Shown here one piece after another: positions 46,381 to 58,238 of a DNA stretch of 64,000 nt. The position numbers and the translations under genes were made by a program. The stretch is from Torreya grandis (taxonomy: Eukaryota; Streptophyta; Pinopsida; Cupressales; Taxaceae). The stretch covers positions 2,873,501 through 2,937,500 of the forward strand of contig JARHVA010000315.1 in the NCBI GenBank assembly GCA_037957365.1. Reading direction: 5' to 3'. Position 1 is the first letter of the stretch; the number at the start of each line of letters is the position of its first letter. Below the pieces are notes generated by a model, which was not told the DNA's origin, did not search any database, and saw nothing but the letters and a program-made list of their open reading frames with translations.

Positions 46381-49300
46381 GTGCCCAATTTAAAATATTT
46401 ATGAACGATTATAGAAATATATGTTTTTTATATTTCCTTCATCAAATAAATTTGTCATAAATTTTGAAGGACAATGTTGAATGGATAACTGTGATAAAAA
46501 TTTATTTCATAGACAAGATGAATCATCAAATCTAACCCCTATATGGAAGGACTGATCAAATAAATTATACTTCAACAAATAATTTTTTTGAAATTAATTT
46601 TTTTTGCAAAATAAATTAAAAAAATCTTTATTTTTGAGACATAATGTACCACATTTTATTTAATACTAAGTTTTGAATTATTTCCTTCAATTAAAACTAT
46701 CAAATAGTCCAAGTATTATAATTTAAAAAATTTAAATATTAAAAATTAAAAGATAATATTGAACTCTTCTAATGCTTAGTGACTCTTTGACTCTCAATAT
46801 CTCACCTATAAATTCCATCAATATATTGTCTTTCCTAGTTACAATCATACCATCAAGATATTGTCCTTCCCAATTAAAAATATCAATTACTAAAAATAAA
46901 ATAAACCCTTCCACAAATATTTTTTACCATGAAAAATCACACGTATAATATAACACAAGAAAAAAATAGTACCAAATCAATGAAACATAATAAATTTCTA
47001 GTTGAACATAATCGATAAAGTAAGTCCATTCAACAAAACATTAATTACATTGGAATGTGTTTACAAGTTATAACTACAATTGCTATGATCTTAAATGATA
47101 TAGGAGTATAACTTGCCCACATGTATGCCTTGAGCCATGTAAATGTTAAAGGTGTAAGACAAATTTCTTTTTATTTGGGTTGACTTTAAAAAATAGAAAA
47201 ATAGGTAGTTTAAAATTTGTCTTGGAAAATGGAGGGAAAAAGGTAATTTATTATTGTAATTTCTCATATAGTTATTAATTGTTGTGAAATTATAACATTA
47301 TGAGTACATTCATTAATCAAAACATTTATTGATTATTGTAAAATTATATTATTATAAGTAAATGCATTAACTAAGATGGTTGTTAGAACAATTTAACATA
47401 CTCTTCTCACTATAGATTTTTTGAAATTTTATAAAATTTATTTTCCTTTATAAATAACAAATGAATTAAAAAAATTATTTGTTTTTATGATCATTTTTAA
47501 ATTTCAATTCTTAGCTAAATTTGAAGCTCTTAAAAACACTAGATAAAACTCAATTTTGATTGTTGAATGTGAAAAAATAATTAATTATAGTTTTTTTTAT
47601 TTTTTAAATTCAATGAATCACTTTCATTCCATACATTACTAATTATTATAATACTACATTTTATACGGATCACATGCAATGACAGACTTGTTCAAAAAAA
47701 TTAATATTATATTATACATTTTCATCAAGTTTGAATTATATTTCATTTTTGATTTGACTATAGACTTATTCTATGAACTCTTATCTTATATCCATCACAT
47801 CCATATATGCTAATTAATGTAAATAATAATGAAAAAAATCACTTTCTCCAAGTCAGTTAAAATTAATAATAAAAAAGTCAATCAAAATTATAATAATAAA
47901 AAATATTTTTTATAAATTACTTTCAAAGAATCATTCAAAATTAATATTTAAAAAAATATTTTATTTTTGGACACAGTGTGATTAATCTCTATAATATAAT
48001 TGAACCTTCATTAAAGTTTATTTAGTTTTATCATCACTTTTTTAATATTTAAAAGAATTATGGTAAATTTTACTATTAGTGAGTTTTCAATTTTTCTATT
48101 CTTTCTTTAGAGGATTTTATTGACCCCATTCAAAGGGAGGATCTTTTGAAAGAGGTGTTGGCTCTCGTTTTGATCTTGATTTCTCTTCAATTTAACAATT
48201 TGGTCTTCTCTCTTGCTCTTAAAATTGTGAGACCTAAATTTAATCTGGGCACTATGACTAAAAAGAAAGTACAGATGTTTGAGACATAAAGGTTGAGATT
48301 GGAGGTAAAAAAAAGGTGAAAGACAACACTCAATGGAAGATAGAGGACCTCCTTTCCAGAGGAGGGAGAAGATTGATACCAATGCACAATTAATTCTTGT
48401 GCTCTTTGTTTTGGATGTGTTCTTCGTTAGTGGGTTTTCAATCCCTTTCATTCTCTCTTTTTAATTGTAAAGTTCATTGACTTTCAACCAATTCTTCACT
48501 GAGAAACATTGGCATTGGTTCGTCTTTCTGCAATTAATTCATACCTCCAATCAAAAACATTTATTCTAATTTATAACTTCAATAAAAAACATTTACCTAT
48601 AATAAAAAGTCGCTCTCTCAAAATTACTCTAAAAAAACCAATTAATAATACAAATATTACTCTTAAAAAATTATTCTGAAAAATTTGAAAAGTCACTCCA
48701 AATTAATCATAAAAAAGTCACTCTCTAAAAATTACTCTAAAAAAATCACTCAAAATTAATAATAAAAAGTAGATTTCAAAAAATCATACAAAATTAATAA
48801 ATTTTTTTTTCAAAAAAATATTCAAAATTAATAAAAAATAACTTTTTAATTAATATTAATAATAAATTATAATTATAAAAAATATATATATAAATAACTT
48901 AATAAAAATAATAATATATAAATAAATAATATATAATATTATAAATTCAATTTTTTAATTAAAATATATCATAAATTTAAAGTATAAATTATATTGATTT
49001 GAATTCATTAAAATTATTTCATTTCTTTTAAAAAAGAAAATCTGTCATTGACTTGACTTTGGTGCTTTTTTTTTTTTTTAATTGGCAAATTACTTTGTGA
49101 ATTTCCTTTAAATATATGACAACCTTATCTATGAAAATATTACATTGTATTAATTTTTTATATATAATAATTTATATTATACAATTAAAATTTTGAATTT
49201 GATATTATACACTTTATCCTTGTATTAAATTTGATAATATATACTGTTATTAAATTTGTTAAAATATATATAAAACTGCTAAATTTCTTAGTTTTTGATT

Positions 49301-49481
49301 TAAAAAGATAAGCCTAAATTTCTTAGTTTTTGATGTTAAACTTGTAAACAGGGGAGTTTTTAATCAGATGGATAGTTGGAGGGACCCTAGATCACAACTT
49401 AATTTATAGAAATAATAAATTTGATTTAGTTTATGCCATCTGACTTTTGAAGGGATAGATTTGTGTTTGCAGAGAAGCAAA
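46381..49481. other. Very AT-rich unassigned DNA with short repeats
   Basis: No domain recognised. Motifs such as aaaaagtcactct, aaattactctaaaaaa and cactcaaaattaataat recur loosely at 47830-47950 and 48600-48840. A block gttagtg.gttttcaat..tctctctt occurs at about 48078 and 48427, bracketing a 114-codon minus-strand frame with no recognisable family. Long A/T tracts dominate 48780-49300. Confidence 0.4.
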
Positions 49482-49730
49482 ATGCACACCATTGGGTTTG
49501 TGATTGTGTTGCTGCTGTCAGTCCTCCATTCTCATGCAGCAAGCAACACTACTGATAAGGAAGCTCTACTCCAATTCAGGTATTCCATCACTCTTGATCC
49601 TCTTCATTCATTAGCCAATTGGAACTCTGGTATCTCCTTCTGTAATTGGACGGGGGTTAAATGCAATCTGGACAATGCAAGAGTTGTTGAACTCAACCTC
49701 AAGGGTCTGGGCTTAAGTGGTTTTGGATCT
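49482..49730 (+). pseudogene. LRR receptor-like kinase, 5' fragment only
   Basis: The fragment opens with a signal peptide, MHTIGFVIVLLLSVLHSHAA. An LRRNT_2 domain follows: TDKEALLQFRYSITLDPLHS, LANWNSGISFCNWTGVKCN with its paired Cys residues, then VVELNLKGLGLSG, the start of the first repeat. In plant Xa21/EFR-like receptor kinases this leads into 20 or more LRRs, a membrane helix and a kinase. Here the homology stops at about 49730 (GFGSFADG) and the frame runs on to 49991 in unrelated sequence with a 29-bp local duplication (cagcgccgtcaccatt at 49786 and 49815). I chose the ATG at 49482 because it directly starts the signal peptide; an upstream ATG at 49461 is also in frame. This is the only host-gene sequence I can identify. 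Confidence 0.8.
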
Positions 49731-51637
49731 TTTGCTGATGGTTATTTTCTGTTATTTTTCTGTTATTTTCTTCAACTCAGCCCTGAAGCAGCGCCGTCAC
49801 CATTCTTCAACTTAAACAGCGCCGTCACCATTTTAAACAGGATTTCAATGGACTTAGAAAGCCTCGGCGTTTTTGGCAGACTACAAACCTGCGTTTATCT
49901 CTATGTGTGGACAGGACATATATATAATGTATATGTGTTGTGGTCGCTTCACATTTGTTTCCTGCACTGGGTAATTGAGAATAATATATAATATTATATT
50001 ATATTGATTATTAAATGAATTTTTGTAATTTAAGTGAGTATACGATATATGGATCATGTCTTGGTTATTATTTTTTAACTATTATATTTTTTTAGGCATA
50101 GTATATAATTGATGTGCCTATCGATATAGTTTTCCTAATATTAAACCATGTCTATATTAGAAGAAAGGTTATTTAGCTTTAGTAAATTTCTAACCATTGT
50201 TAATACTCAATGAGGATTAAATATTTACCCTGGTTCTATATAAATGGGATAAGTAATTGACATGATTTTATAATCGTATATCATTATCTATGTGACTTAT
50301 GAGAAGTCTAAATGAATATTATAAAAAATATTGGTGTGTCTGATACATTGATCCACGTGTTTGTTAATCGATAAAGTATATTAATAGTATATTTTTACAC
50401 CACTATTTAGTTATGGATGTTACTACGAGCCCATATATGTCAATGGAAATGAGATGTAACTTAATAATCAGATGGAATCTAATAATGTGGTATATCTGAA
50501 AATATTAATAGAGCAGTTGCATCTTATTGTTTGTTGTGTATCAATGTAAGTCTATGTATAATGTGGAGACTGAGCCTAATTGATTTAAAGATAATGTCTT
50601 AGTTATTGTTAACTAAAAAAGTGAAAAATGGTATTATTTATGCTAATGAAATATGTTACCTTGAAAATCAACTCAGTGGGAGTTATAAAACGTAAGGAAA
50701 ATCTTTTTGACTCTAGAGCATAATAATGTTTTATTCATGATGAATTCTTTTGAGTCTTAAACCTTGTCACCCCTGCAAGGAGTATGTGTTCGTTCTCATC
50801 TAATTTGGGAGGTGATCTATATTCATATCTTAAGTTGATAAATGACTTATGATGTTTAAGGGATATGTATTTTATAAATCTAATGTTATATTTGGAACAT
50901 TAGAAGCATGTTTAAAATTGTGAATGAGACAAACCCGCTTATATGCTAGAGACTGCGAGAAGTTTTCCTATGTACCATTATATATTTGTGTACAACTATG
51001 TTTATATTATGTAATAATGTACATCTTTGACGTCCTAACTTATGTGAGTTTTAATGCAAATTATATTGTGTGGAGGCATGTTGAGTCTTTTCACTATAGT
51101 TTTGGAACATGGTTGTTCTTACTTATGTATGCAATTTTTCGGTAATCTTGTATACTTTTAGTAGTTGGTAGAACTAAATTTAGCCCTGATTCTGTGTATG
51201 TAGGAGACATAACAGATATGTATGGTAGTTCGGGAAGTGAGCATGGGCATAGGAAACTAATCCCAACGGGCATAGGAAGCTAACTCTATAGTTATTCCTT
51301 AGTGTGATTTTATTATAGCTTTGCCTAGAATGCTAGTGAAAGCAAATAGCTGTTTTGTAGCACAATATTGTTATGCAAACTTGTCGACAGGGTCAAGTTT
51401 GTCGCATCTTGTAGGATGAACACTGTATGCGGTATTTTTTTGTGAGGAAGTAACTGTTCAAGTGACTAGAAAATTTTGTAATAGCATAGTGCTTCATGAG
51501 GTGTGCCTTGAGATTAGGTTCTCATTGGTTTGTTGTTGAATGTATACTCGGATAGTATAATCCTGAGTTACTTTATTTATTATGATTGGGTGTAAGATTA
51601 TTGTTGGTGTTGAGTCAGGTGTTCAAACACAAAGACC

Positions 51638-51850
51638 TATGATAGTATGGGATGTCATATAATTTTACAGTACGAAAAGTACCCAAGTGGTACATACTGT
51701 ATTCATTATATCTTGATCTATACCTAAATAAATATATAAGTTATGGTTATTAATGTTGGGTAGAGTGATCATGAACTATGATAGTATGGGATATCATCAG
51801 ATCCTTCAACTTAGATGTATATACCTGGGTGGTACATATTGTAGCTATAT
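51638..51850. repeat. Direct duplication, offset 138 bp
   Basis: ctatgatagtatgggat.tcat occurs at 51638 and 51776. Each is followed by ac..agtacccaagtggtacatactgta or ..atacctgggtggtacatattgta. Confidence 0.7.
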
Positions 51851-52762
51851 ATATATACTCTTACCTAAAATTGATTGTTCTAATGATTTTATGATTATTG
51901 CTTGAGTAATATGTTTATATCAGTTAGTTGGACAAATTATATGCGTGCGTACAATCTTGAAAGTATAATTAAAAGATAGGTTTGACTATTATGTACTATA
52001 TGTCTTGCTTTGTTTGTGTACTTAGCTTACTTTGTGCCTAGCATGTGATTCTCTATGTATCTAGGAATGTGGATTCCTTCATCGTTACTTATATCTAGGT
52101 TTTTATGTGATAGTGTTTTGGTAAGCACACAAGCTTGGATTAGTAAGATGTTATGCTAGAGTATGTCTCTTAGCTACGAGATTGAAGACCTGAGCTTTAG
52201 AAGCTCACCTGTGTCAAGATTAATTGTTCCTTGTTTGGCTTAGAGTGCCAACCCCTTCTATGGTGACGTCTCATGGAAGAGACCATCACATTTGAAAGGA
52301 AAACTACATTGGACCCTGATTCTGAGGAGCGTATATGTAGGCTGCCCAAGTTGTGGTACGAATATCAAGTCTAAATCCTTAGGCTAGATTATGGTTGTTT
52401 TGTTGGCATAAAAATCCTTGTGACCAGATGAATTAGTACAGTACTTAGCATGTGAGTAGTAATTTGTACTAATGTCACATGTGAGATAGTGAACTTTAGT
52501 GGCATACCTTATTCTAAGGTTGTTGTCTTGTTCTATGTAGACATTGGCTTAGTGTGTCGTGATGGATTACACTTATTAAACTAAGGAAGAAATTACTTCC
52601 TTACAATTATAATATATTATATTGCTTTCAGTAGTGGAATTCTAGAACTGTTTATGTTTGGGTTGTCGATTTTATGAGTGTCTAAAGTTGAAGATTGTTC
52701 AGTATGTCATTTAAAAAAAAATTATTGCATTTTCTAAGCTCAAATTGGTAGGTTGTTTCATG

Positions 52763-52782
52763 TGCTATCAAAGCTTAGGTTA
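52763..52782 (+). other. Copia-like primer-binding site
   Basis: tgctatcaaagcttaggtt compares with tggtatcagagc(tt) at 18875. It sits two bases after a CA that would end the LTR. Confidence 0.5.
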
Positions 52783-52867
52783 GAACGCTAGGACATAATG
52801 AGTCAAAAACATTTTTGTATCTTTTGTTTGTCAGAAAAGAGAATTTTGAGGAGTAGTATTGATTCTT

Positions 52868-53227
52868 TCATGGAGAAACTAACATAACACCAGCTCCTAC
52901 ACCTACTTTGCTTCTTGAGCCATCAAAAAACACCTCCCATATTCCTTCAAGTTCATGATCTTCATTAGTGAGTGAAGGGAATGAAACATCTTTTTTGTGT
53001 ATACAATAAACTCCCAAATTAGTTTCTTCTATGAAAGTATATGGATCAAGTCCATGCATTTCAGTGCGGTACTTATCAAGGAAAATATTAGAAATAACTT
53101 CAAGGGGGGAGGATGTTTTACCATCCATGACACCTTCTTCTTTACTAATTAGACAATTTTGATTTGAACTTGTCTCCATATATGGCTCAATATGAAACCT
53201 TAGTAAGGGTTGAGTCTTTATAGTCAC
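52868..53227 (-). pseudogene. Linker and truncated archaeal-type RNase H, gypsy copy 1
   Basis: Frame MTIKTQPLLRFHIEPYMET.. leads through LDPYTFIEETNLGVYCIHKK to LEGIWEVFFDGSRSKVGVGA. The last part is the first strand of an archaeal-type RNase H with its first catalytic Asp (FFDGS). The domain is cut off after GVMLVSP. It is frame-shifted relative to the Gag-protease frame upstream. Confidence 0.8.
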
Positions 53228-53442
53228 CTTGGTTCCATAACTTGTTTTAAAAGCTAGAAAAGCCCAGTTAGCAGAAAGGTACCCTCATATCTTAGCTGTG
53301 AAGTCCGTTGACAAGTAGATAGCAAAATGGGCTGGAAGGTCTACCACCTCAGCATCTTGTAAAATAGAGAAACTTGGGAATCATGTAGAAAGACTTTCAG
53401 ACCTCTGACCAATCCCACTGTCTTGGTCAGAGTTCCCTCAAG

Positions 53443-55368
53443 CTACAACACACCTTTACTATGTGGTTCATACTTCAATCCCAACTTATCAGCCACCACC
53501 TTAGGCATGACAGTAGTACTAGTTCCACTATCCACAATACAATTGTGAACCAACTTTTCTCCCATAATGAGTGTGAGGTAGAAGCATGGAGGATTTTCAG
53601 ATTTGGTGGAGGGATCTAAGACATGACTTGGAGAATTGGTAAGGGCCACACTATTGTGTTTTGAATTTTGAAGGGCTACATGAATGTTTACAAGCTGTTC
53701 TTGTAAGAGTTCCTTTTGACCAGGCATATGCAAGACTTCTCAAAGAGATATGCTTGTCTTGGCATTCTTCAAAGAATCAACAATGTTTAGAGGGGAAGTA
53801 TTCACCTTTTCTTGCATTCTTGAAGGTAGTGAGGGAATCTGAACCTGTTGCATTTTAGGCTTAACAACCCTACTTGCATTCTGACCTTGTTGAGGGGAAT
53901 GACTGGTAGTAGGTATTGCTTTAGCATTCACAATTTGTGTCCTTGGAGAGGCATCACTTGGATTCACATGTACTCGCAGAACATCTCATAAAGCTCTCTT
54001 CTTGGCTCTTGTGTTGGCTACAATTGATGTGCTTTGATTCAACACATAATCATCCTTGGCTTGAAAGTTCATCATACCTACACTCTGACTGCTACCTTCT
54101 CCATGAATATCCTTTTGGCTGGGATTCGCTTCTTCTAATGTCATGTAAGGAGTAGTTTCTTTTTGTGCCACCAAAGCTTGGTTGTCTTCTCCACCATTAT
54201 GCATAAACTGACCTTGAGGTTGTCCCCATTGGTCCAAATGATCCTCATCTTGGACTAGGTTAGCATGTATTGGAACAACATATTTCATGGAAGTAGTGGA
54301 ATTAGGATTATCGGAATTGGCCTACCTATTGAAATCTTGTTGACCTTGTCCTCTTCCTTGGTAGTTGTATTGGGGTGGAGCTCTATAGCCTTGTTGAGGA
54401 TAGTATTGAGGGTTATGTGGAGCACTTGCTTGGAACTGAGCTTGCTCGAGCTGAGTTTGTAATGATTAGATCTCTTCATCTTTATCCATAACATTATCTA
54501 TCTTCTTGGAAAAGGTTCTCAGCTTGACATTGACATTAGGAACTTGTGCTAGGCTTGGAGCTTTAGCCGAACTATGAGACAATAAAGGCATGGAAACTCT
54601 TGGAGGTAGCTTTCCAGCCTGTATTAAGATATTCTTAGCTTTAATAACTATCTCATATGCATCTAACAGAGTTAATCCACCCATTAACTATAGCATCACC
54701 ACCACATCAGTACCAATACCCTTGAGATAAGTGGGGACCACAAAGCTCGGAGGAGGTCTCATGGCAGGTGGTAATTTATGCCATGTCCTTTGAAATATTT
54801 CATTAAAATCTTCCATGGTTTTGTTAGGACCTCTCTTTATCTTGTTTAGTTGATGGATCAATGAAGTATGCTCACTCTTATTCTCAAATCTAGTTACCAA
54901 AAATTCCCCAAGGCCATCCCAATTTGTAATGCAACCACCTTCCAAAGTCCTATACCAGTCAAATGCCTTACCTCTTAGAGACATAGTAAGCAATCTAATG
55001 GATATGTTGGCTCGGATGACATTATGGAAGTTACAAAAATTTGATAGTTCCCTAATATGCTCATATGGGGTAATAGGACCCTCTCCATTGAAACCAGGGA
55101 GACTCTTAGTAGCATTGGGAGGAATAGGGTTGTATGCAAGAAGGTCAATTGGATTTTGGGTGTTAAAGGCCGAGAAAGGTTTATGCCTATCCATATCTCT
55201 TCTTTCATCTTGATCTCCTATTTCTCCAACTTCATCAACTTCTTCTTCTCCCAAACCTCCTTTCCAAGGATCTCTAACCACTGGGAATGGTTCAGGGTGT
55301 TGTTCTTCAATAAGAGCTTCAACTAGAGGGGCTTGATCGGAAGTCCTAGATGACCTAGTGAGGACCAT
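53443..55368 (-). pseudogene. Gag-protease relic, gypsy copy 1
   Basis: One frame of about 642 codons runs from ATG 55368 with no frameshift, broken only by a handful of stops (for example at about 54685 and 54463). It has an acidic N-terminus, then the Retrotrans_gag core (FNGEGPITPYEHIRELSNF, LRGKAFDWYRTL, FLVTRFENKS, MEDFNEIFQRTW), a Gln/Pro-rich linker (YYPQQGYRAPPQYNYQGRG) without a CCHC knuckle that I could find, and the protease CIVDSGTSTTVMPKVVADKL with its DSG at 53521-53532. Copy 2 has Gln where the stop at about 54685 stands. Gag forms the particle and the protease matures it. Confidence 0.9.
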
Positions 55369-55417
55369 GAAGTATAATGTGAAAAACTTGATCTAAAACT
55401 AGATATTCTCACCTTTT

Positions 55418-55429
55418 GGAGTCACCAAA
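55418..55429 (-). other. Primer-binding site of gypsy copy 1
   Basis: On the minus strand TTTGGTGACTCC directly follows the LTR end ATCCAACA. It resembles the TGGCGACTCC-type sites of Tat/Ogre elements, usually assigned to tRNA-Arg; the assignment is from memory. Confidence 0.65.
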
Positions 55430-56192
55430 TGTTGGATTAAGAATATTTCTACAAACTTAGGCTTGTCAAGATCAGCATTCACCTTGACATGTAAATAAGT
55501 TGTCCCATCAAGCGTGCCAAAAATATTGTCTTCAAATCTTACACCCTAGAAGAGAGTGTTCAATCATCTCATAGATTTGGGCAATGTTGGGACATTTTCA
55601 GGCATGTGGGTATACCTATAGAGGAAATGAATCTCTATATTTAAAGGGATAGCTCCTTGGATGTATCTCTACAAAACAACCTCTGTCTAAACTACTTTGA
55701 TTGAAGGGAAAAGAGTTATAAATTTCATAAAGAAACATGTTCTAAGAATGGTGATGCACCAAGATTATCTTCCACATGAATACCATACCCTAGTGCAAAA
55801 TACAAAAAAATACATAGACTATTTTCAAGCTCTAAAGATTCCAACAGAAGTATTTTAGTATAAAGGCAAGATGTATGAAATGACACAAGACAAATGAAAT
55901 GAAATACAACCTATACATTTTAAGAATAGTTATACACATGAAAAAATTCAACACACTTAGACGCACTCTATATGACCTATTAGACCCAAAAATCTTGCTC
56001 AGGCATGAAGGACAAAGGATAAAAGGATGAAAACCATCACTTTTTGTCACTATATGTCACTTACACACTCAGGAAATTGCTCAAAACTTCAAAGAAAAAG
56101 ACTTGTATCAATGCTTAAAGGAAAAACATGACATCAATTTAACAGGGCTTCATCATACACTGCATGGTTGTTTTTACACTAGCACAAGGGTT

Positions 56193-56205
56193 GTATATAT
56201 AACAG
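56193..56205 (-). promoter_or_regulatory. TATA box of the shared gypsy LTR
   Basis: On the minus strand the sequence reads gttatatatacaa. It lies about 1.77 kb inside the LTR, with about 760 bp of R-U5 following. Confidence 0.5.
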
Positions 56206-56739
56206 AGAGGAAGTAAGAGCAGGAGGCCTTTGGGTGCCAAATAGAGGAATCAATCTGTTAGGAGTCTCCATCTCTAGCTGCAATCATATTTTCCAATGAT
56301 GCTCATTTAGGCCATCTGATTGATCCATGTCACCTCCCTTGAACACTCTTGCCCTGCTCTCTAAAAAATGCTTCTCCAATGGTTTCCCTATGGAATCAAG
56401 ATATTTTGAGTAATGGCATCAATGTGGTTATTACAAGAGAGTCCACCTATTGCAGATTTGTCCTGAAGCTAGCAGCTTCCCACCAGCTTGCTAAGGTGTG
56501 CAACGGTGTAAGGGAGAGTCATTTTCATTATGTTGGCCTTGTCTTCTTCCTTTGATTGGTCATCAAAAATGACTCAGATCTTGATCTGATCAATGTTGAG
56601 ATGAGCCCTCTGATCTTTCGATGGATGGAGAATGTGAGCCCTTGGATTTCCTTTGAATCCTCTTGTTTAAACACTAACAACTATTCCATCATCTTAAAGT
56701 TGACGTCCATATAACCATCATTCTTCTTGGACAATTTCT

Positions 56740-57890
56740 TCAAATCTGTTTCTTTCAAGTCTTTTGGAGTGTCTCCTTGAAAATATTATTTTAGACAAAA
56801 TGTCTGAAATAATTCTTTCGAGCTTTCTGCAAGTGTCCCTTCGAAAAAATTTTAAAGGACACTTTTACCAAGAATAACCCTTCAAAATTTTTATTTCACC
56901 TCTCTTGAAAGCCTAAACATGCCCTTTGACATTCTTGAAATTTCCCTTTGGAAAGCCCAAAAAGGACATTTTCCTGAGAAAAGATCCTTCGGGGAAAGTG
57001 TGTAGGGCATTTTGCATAGAAAAAGACCTTTCAAACTTTTGCAAGTGATCACTTTTTTTGAAGGAGAGACCCTTTGGAATAATTATGAGTGACTCTTTCT
57101 TGAGGAAAAGGCCCTTCAAACTTTTTGCAAGTGTCCCTTCAAATTTTTTTGAAGGACACTTTCAAAAATTTTGAAGGGCACTTGCATGAGGAACAATTTC
57201 TTTTGGAAAGCTTGAAGTGTCCAATTCCTTTAGACTACCTGCAAATGGTTCTTCCAAGAATTATTTCAGATTAAATGTCCACAACAATTTCGTTGAAAAA
57301 ATTATAAGGATCAATTCCTTCAGATAAATTGAAAGTGCCTTTCAAGATTTTTCAAGTTGCCACTTTTCTGAGAAAAAGACCTTTTGTAAAGGTTGAAAGT
57401 GCCCTTTAGAAAAGTGCAAAGTGTCCCTTCAAAAAACTTGAAGCGGACCAATTCCTTGAAAGAACAAACCCTTTAAAAAGATTATTTTAGACAAAAAGTC
57501 TGAAACAAATCCTTCAGAAATCCTGCAGATGCCTTTCAAAAAATTGAAATGTGCCCTCCAGAAAAGTTGAAAACATCCCTTCGCAAGAGAAAAAGACCCT
57601 TCAAAAAGATTGTTTTGAACAACAAGTCCAAAAAAAATCTTTCAAAAAAGTTGCAAGAGACAATTCTTTCGAAAAAAATGTAAGGGACATTTCTTTCAAA
57701 AATATCAAAGTACCCTTCAGAAAACCTGTTTAGGACACTTTCATGAGAAAAGACCCTTTGGACAACCTAAAAAGGACCAATTCCTTTAGACTTTTTTGTT
57801 CCAAATTTTTTTTGTAACAACTCCTTTGAGACTTGGACAAAAAACCTGAAAAAAAGGCTTTCAAAGGAAATAACACTTGGTCTTTTTTTT
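56740..57890 (-). repeat. Degenerate TTGAAGG-type repeat region in the LTR U3
   Basis: Variants of cccttcaaa, ccctttgga, cctttcaaa and ttctttcaa (minus: tttgaaggg and similar) recur some 30 times with irregular spacing of about 20-60 bp, mixed with gaaaaagacc and caagtgtccc. Minus-strand readings repeat SKGSFLRK-, PKGLSFKK- and LKGTF-like turns. No period is exact. It looks like an old minisatellite. Confidence 0.7.
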
Positions 57891-57966
57891 GTGGGGATAA
57901 ACCAATAAGGATGTTGCACTTAGCCAAAAGAAAGATGCAAAACTTGGGTGTAAAAATTGGCTAACA

Positions 57967-58238
57967 TTCTTGGTGATTTACAGGGGAGGCATGCCTATTA
58001 TGCCTAAGACCAATTGCCTAAACCCTTTCATTAGGCACAGAGGCATGCATATAGGCACCCAAAATTGACTTGAATAGACTTTTAGTCCCAAAACACAAGC
58101 TGGATTGATTCATATGCATAAAGGTAAAGACACACACCAAAAAAAAAGAAGGAAACACACTTGTGATACAAAGTACTTAGGTAACACAATAGAAAACCAA
58201 AGGAAACACACCTAAACTACTATTTACAATTGCAAGGA
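57967..58238 (-). other. 3' non-coding end of gypsy copy 2
   Basis: DNA between the integrase stop and the LTR. No clear polypurine tract; the base run next to the LTR on the minus strand is aatcaccaagaa. Confidence 0.4.

Larger units (their letters stand above)
49992..52848 (+). mobile_element. LTR-like sequence with primer site, truncated
   Basis: The sequence lacks coding frames and ends at 52760 with ggttgtttca. It is followed by tgctatcaaagcttaggtt, a slightly diverged form of the tRNA-Met primer site next to plant copia LTRs. About 85 bp of leader follow before homology to the gypsy copy begins at 52849. I read this as the 3' part of a long LTR plus leader whose element body is lost. 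The 5' end of the LTR could not be placed; it lies after the LRR fragment. An internal 138-bp duplication lies at 51638-51850. Confidence 0.5.
52849..55429 (-). mobile_element. Tat-like gypsy copy 1: leader, gag, protease, start of archaeal RNase H
   Basis: Minus-strand element body next to the shared LTR at 55430-57966. It contains the primer site, Gag, protease and the first residues of an archaeal-type RNase H, then stops at 52849 where LTR-like plus-strand DNA begins. It is closely similar to copy 2 at 61890-64000, in the same order. RT and integrase are absent, so this is a truncated copy. Confidence 0.85.
55430..57966 (-). repeat. Shared LTR between two gypsy copies (about 2537 bp)
   Basis: On the minus strand it starts TGTTAGCCAATTTTT (57966) and ends TTAATCCAACA (55430). 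The integrase end of copy 2 lies upstream and the primer site and Gag of copy 1 lie downstream, so it is at once the 3' LTR of one copy and the 5' LTR of the other. A TATA box at about 56193-56203 places U3 at 57966 to about 56170. Limits are inferred from the TGTT/AACA ends and flanks; no second LTR is in the window for comparison. Confidence 0.7.

Noticed and set aside
48107..48451. Minus-strand 114-codon frame
   Set aside because: No recognisable motif, AT-rich surroundings, and similar-sized overlapping frame on the same strand; not supported as a gene.
53661..55326. Plus-strand frames over the gypsy gag region
   Set aside because: They are antisense shadows of the minus-strand Gag-protease frame.
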